Of a stretch of 9,396 nt of DNA, positions 6,767 through 9,396 are shown in pieces (positions within the stretch are counted from its first letter, which is position 1; each line of letters starts with the position of its first letter). Under the pieces are notes generated by a model. That model did no database searches and had not been told where the DNA came from. It saw only the letters and a program-made list of their open reading frames with translations. A program made the translations under genes and the position numbers. The DNA lies in contig DESS01000217.1 of NCBI GenBank assembly GCA_002361335.1, positions 1 through 9,396 on the forward strand. Reading direction: 5' to 3'. The stretch comes from Richelia sp. UBA3308 (GTDB lineage Bacteria > Cyanobacteriota > Cyanobacteriia > Cyanobacteriales > Nostocaceae).

Positions 6767-6803
6767 AGTTTTTTGAAGATAATATATCAAATTAACAACA
6801 ATT

Positions 6804-9396
6804 TTACTGGCATCCCGTCTTCTTTTTATCCTCCTCTGCCTTCGGATGTGTTTCAAAATGATCTTGCAACAACTCACACCCCCGCTTCATTAACTGATCT
6901 AAATTTTCTACCTGCCACACCTTAGCTTTTTCGTCGTCTGATGCAGTGACAATGTAATTTCCATCTGGGCTAAAGGTAGCGTGGTTGACAGAGCCCTCAT
7001 GCCCTTTAAGAATTTGCACCGGTGCATCTGTATTATTGCTGTCAGACTTGTGGATTGTATCATCTTTTATGCGCCACACCCGAGCTGTATTGTCAGTAGA
7101 TGTAGTCACAATGCGCTTACCATCCGGACTAAAGGCAGCACTCAACACTGAACCCTCATGTCCTTTGAAAATTTGCAGTTCACTAGCTGTATTGATGTCC
7201 CACACTCGGGCTGTATAATCAGCGGATGTAGTGACAATGCGTTTACCATCCGGACTAAAAGCGGCGTATAAAATGATGTCCTGATGTCCTTTGTCGTCTT
7301 TTTGCTCTATGGAATTAAGGATTGTCTTGTTGGGATTACCATTGATAATTTTGCACACCTGAACTGTATTTTCATTCAATCGATTATGTGCACTAAGAGT
7401 AAGAACTTGATTAGTTTTAATATGAAAACTGGCATGGCGAAAAATTATTCGACCTTTGTCTTCAGCTTTTTCATCTGGTGTTAACTGATTACATTTTTCC
7501 AGGGATGTACCATCATCGATTTTCCACTGCTTTTCTTGTTCGTTAAAAAATGCAGTGATAATAGGCCGATTATTACCGCTAAAGGCAGCACTGATGATGT
7601 TTGTTGATTGGTATTGTTTAGAATCTAGTTCTTCACCTGTGTTAGCATTCCACACTCGGTATTTACCATCTCTAGATATAGTGAGGATGCGGTTACCATC
7701 CGGACTAAAGGCTGTGTGGTAGAGTGAATACATTTCTTTTCTAGCTGGTTGAAAGGTTCGCAGTTCGTTTGTTTCGTTGATCTCCCATACTCTAGCTCTA
7801 CCGTCATTGGATGCAGTGACAAAAATATTGCTATCCTCCGGATGATAAGCGGTGCTAACAACTGAGTCTTCATGTTTTTTAATAGGTAAGGGTGACTCAC
7901 CTGTATTAGTATTCCACATCCAAACCTTAGCTGTACCGTCCAGGGATGCAGTGACAATGCGCTTACCATCTTCGCTGAAATTGGCGCGGTAGACATAACT
8001 CTCATGTCCATCCAGGATTTGCATTTCTTTACCTGTTTCGGCATTCCACACTCGAGCCGTACCATCTAAAGATGCAGTAACAATGTACTGACCATCTTCG
8101 CTGAAAGTGGCGTAAGTGAGAATATTCTGATGTCCTTTGAGGGCACTTAGTAGTTCACCTGTATTAGCATTCCACATTCGTGCTGTACCGTCAGCGGATG
8201 CAGTGACAATGCGCTTACCATCTTTGCTGAAACTGGCATAATTTACACGATTCCAATGTCCTTTGAGGGCACTTAGTAGTTCACCTGTATTAGCATTCCA
8301 CATTCGTGCTGTACCGTCAGCGGATGCAGTGACAATATGCTTACCATCACTGCTAAAAGTGGCATTATAGAGAGCATTCTGATGTCCTTTGAGGGCACTT
8401 AGTAGTTCACCTGTATCAGCATCCCACACTCGTGCTGTATTGTCAGCGGATGCAGTGACAATGCGATCGCCATCTTCGCTGAAAGTGGCATGGTTGACAG
8501 CATTCTTATGTCCTTCGAGGGTTTTTCCCACTTGTTCACCTGTATTCGCATTCCACACTCGTGCTGTTTTGTCAGCGGATGCAGTGACAATGCGGTCACC
8601 TTTTTTGTTGAAAGTGGCGTAGTACACAGCCTCCTTATGTCCTTGGAGGGTATGTAGTAGTTCACCTGTATTAGCATTCCACACTCGTGCTGTATTGTCA
8701 GCGGATGCAGTGACAATGCGGTCACCTTTTTTGTTGAAAGTGGCGTAGTTGACAAAACGGCCATGTTTTAGGATTTTTTGTTCACCTGTCTTGGTATCCC
8801 ACAGGCGGGCTGTACCGTCAGCGGATGAAGTGACAATATACTTATCATCCGGGCTGAATTCGGCGTAATTGACTGAGCCTTCATGTCCCTTAAGAGTTTT
8901 GCGTTCAGGTATATTAAGAACAGTGCTTAAAGCCAGTAGGGGAGTTGTAGTAGAGTATTGTCCTAAAGGTTTACCTTCTGCTTTTAACTTTTTCGCAGCC
9001 TCCATAGCTTTAACTACTACTTTTGGTGATTTATCATACTCAAATTCTTGTAAAGCTTCTCTAGCCTTTTTTTGTATCTCAGTCCCTTCTAGCTCTCTTT
9101 TGGCTTTGTCAGCTTTATATCTTTCAATGCCCGCTTTATATCTTTGAAGTTTCGCTATTAGTCTTTGATTCTCCGCTTGTTGTTTTGCAGTGTCCGCTTG
9201 TTGTTTTGCAGCGTCCGCTTCTCCTTTTGCAGTATCGGCTTGTTGTTTTGCAGTATCGGCTTGTTGTTTTGCAGTATCGGCTTGTTGTCTTTGAGTTTCC
9301 GCTAATTGTCTTTGCTCCTTCGCTTGTTGTTGCGCCTTGTTCGCTTGTTCTCTTTGAGCGTCCGCTTCTTGTCTTGCAGCGTCCGCTTGTTGTTTT
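6804..9396 (-). CDS. Large coiled-coil + WD40-repeat protein, 5' end outside the window (partial)
   Basis: The frame is open from the stop at 6804 to the last base, with no stop, so the ATG at 9005 is an internal Met and at least 864 residues are encoded here. Visible N to C: a heptad coiled coil (9396 to about 9060; units such as QQADTAK and QRQLAET); a helical linker EALQEFEYDKSPKVVVKAMEAA with TPLLALSTVLNIPERKT; then about 15 WD40 blades of roughly 42 residues (from LKGHEGSVNYAEFSPDD near 8894 to VWQVENL near 6895). Blades 1-8 and 13-15 are canonical (GH...D...W); 9-12 are degenerate. This is enough for two seven-bladed propellers. A C-terminal tail, MKRGCELLQDHFETHP, is typical of cyanobacterial WD40 proteins. 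Such C-termini usually follow a STAND NTPase, caspase, TIR or similar domain, often with a membrane segment; none of that is visible here. It is on the same strand as the conflict operon, 457 bases upstream of VMAP. Confidence 0.92.
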   Translation of the reverse strand, partial: KQQADAARQEADAQREQANKAQQQAKEQRQLAETQRQQADTAKQQADTAKQQADTAKGEADAAKQQADTAKQQAENQRLIAKLQRYKAGIERYKADKAKRELEGTEIQKKAREALQEFEYDKSPKVVVKAMEAAKKLKAEGKPLGQYSTTTPLLALSTVLNIPERKTLKGHEGSVNYAEFSPDDKYIVTSSADGTARLWDTKTGEQKILKHGRFVNYATFNKKGDRIVTASADNTARVWNANTGELLHTLQGHKEAVYYATFNKKGDRIVTASADKTARVWNANTGEQVGKTLEGHKNAVNHATFSEDGDRIVTASADNTARVWDADTGELLSALKGHQNALYNATFSSDGKHIVTASADGTARMWNANTGELLSALKGHWNRVNYASFSKDGKRIVTASADGTARMWNANTGELLSALKGHQNILTYATFSEDGQYIVTASLDGTARVWNAETGKEMQILDGHESYVYRANFSEDGKRIVTASLDGTAKVWMWNTNTGESPLPIKKHEDSVVSTAYHPEDSNIFVTASNDGRARVWEINETNELRTFQPARKEMYSLYHTAFSPDGNRILTISRDGKYRVWNANTGEELDSKQYQSTNIISAAFSGNNRPIITAFFNEQEKQWKIDDGTSLEKCNQLTPDEKAEDKGRIIFRHASFHIKTNQVLTLSAHNRLNENTVQVCKIINGNPNKTILNSIEQKDDKGHQDIILYAAFSPDGKRIVTTSADYTARVWDINTASELQIFKGHEGSVLSAAFSPDGKRIVTTSTDNTARVWRIKDDTIHKSDSNNTDAPVQILKGHEGSVNHATFSPDGNYIVTASDDEKAKVWQVENLDQLMKRGCELLQDHFETHPKAEEDKKKTGCQ
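8131..8462 (-). repeat. 126-bp tandem DNA repeats encoding near-identical WD40 blades
   Basis: Unit starts at 8131, 8257 and 8383 are exactly 126 bases (42 codons) apart. The first 80 bases of the units at 8131-8210 and 8257-8336 are identical at the DNA level; the third copy differs at a few positions. A similar near-identical pair covers about 8539-8626 and 8665-8752. DNA-level identity, not just protein similarity, points to recent duplication or gene conversion among blades. Confidence 0.9.
9172..9396 (-). repeat. 21-bp tandem repeat, about 10.7 copies, encoding coiled-coil heptads
   Basis: Plus-strand units resembling TCCGCTTGTTGTTTTGCAGTG repeat every 21 bases from 9172 to the window end, coding for seven-residue units such as QQADTAK. 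Three consecutive units near 9235-9297 are almost identical. The array continues past the window edge. It forms a long charged Gln/Ala-rich coiled coil ahead of the WD40 propellers. Confidence 0.9.

Larger units (their letters stand above)
6347..6803. other. AT-rich intergenic region between the WD40 gene and the operon
   Basis: About 457 bases without a supported gene. It holds, from right to left: an 11-bp inverted repeat just after the WD40 stop (6716-6766), a perfect CCCCCTT/AAGGGGG palindrome (6606-6625), three 10-base tandem units followed by a T run (6541-6578), and the candidate operon promoter (6412-6439). Neither inverted repeat is followed on the minus strand by a clean T tract, so a standard intrinsic terminator for the WD40 gene cannot be assigned with confidence. 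Confidence 0.7.

Noticed and set aside
7625..8065. A 146-residue minus-strand frame, and a similar 121-residue one at 8399-8764
   Set aside because: Both sit in another frame of the WD40 repeats. Because the repeat period is a multiple of three, alternate frames stay open and look repetitive (LSLHPLT units) without being real proteins.
8131..8462. CRISPR array
   Set aside because: The regular repeats are 126 bases apart, lie in an open frame and encode WD40 blades; there are no unique spacers of CRISPR length.
9003..9005. ATG as the start of the WD40 gene
   Set aside because: The same frame continues upstream without a stop to 9396 and encodes a regular heptad coiled coil, so this Met is internal.
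8389..9147. Plus-strand frames opposite the WD40 repeats and coiled coil
   Set aside because: Antisense shadows kept open by repeat composition; no independent start or domain.

Overview
The window looks like accessory DNA from a filamentous, probably Nostoc-like, cyanobacterium. Four perfect HIP1 octamers (GCGATCGC at 3262-3269, 3785-3792, 4449-4456 and 8463-8470), AT-rich coding sequence with weak or no Shine-Dalgarno sites, a common cyanobacterial CCCCCTT/AAGGGGG palindrome, and the protein families present all point that way. All four substantial genes are on the minus strand; only the transposase remnant is on the plus strand.

Region by region: (1) 1-615 is the 3' part of an IS5-type insertion sequence whose transposase is in two frames. 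(2) 616-1021 has no gene. It contains a heavily base-paired stretch (641-910) that begins with GTGCG and has a long-range helix closing a multi-hairpin loop; a truncated group II intron 5' half is the best guess. (3) 1022-6346 is a three-gene operon read right to left: an EAD1-VMAP adaptor protein (4808-6346), a MoxR-type AAA+ ATPase (3674-4756), and an 880-residue protein with a SAV_2336-like vWA domain and a C-terminal FGE/C-type-lectin-fold domain (1022-3664). This is the vWA-MoxR-VMAP ternary conflict system known from multicellular bacteria. (4) 6347-6803 is an AT-rich spacer with a candidate promoter, short tandem repeats and two inverted repeats. (5) 6804-9396 is the 3' part of a large WD40 gene that runs off the right edge. 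Its reading frame stays open past the first visible ATG (9005), through a heptad-repeat coiled coil, to the last base.

How they may work together (inference from family knowledge): VMAP acts as adaptor, its EAD1 domain recruiting effectors that carry the same domain elsewhere in the genome. The MoxR ATPase and vWA protein form an ATP-driven chaperone or assembly switch. The FGE-fold domain at the end of the vWA protein looks like a ligand-binding surface of the kind diversified by diversity-generating retroelements (DGRs): its last 45 residues have the composition and layout of a DGR variable region, though no reverse transcriptase or template repeat is in the window. The neighbouring WD40 protein, with two propellers' worth of very similar blades, may be a second recognition protein, but its N-terminal domain lies outside the window.
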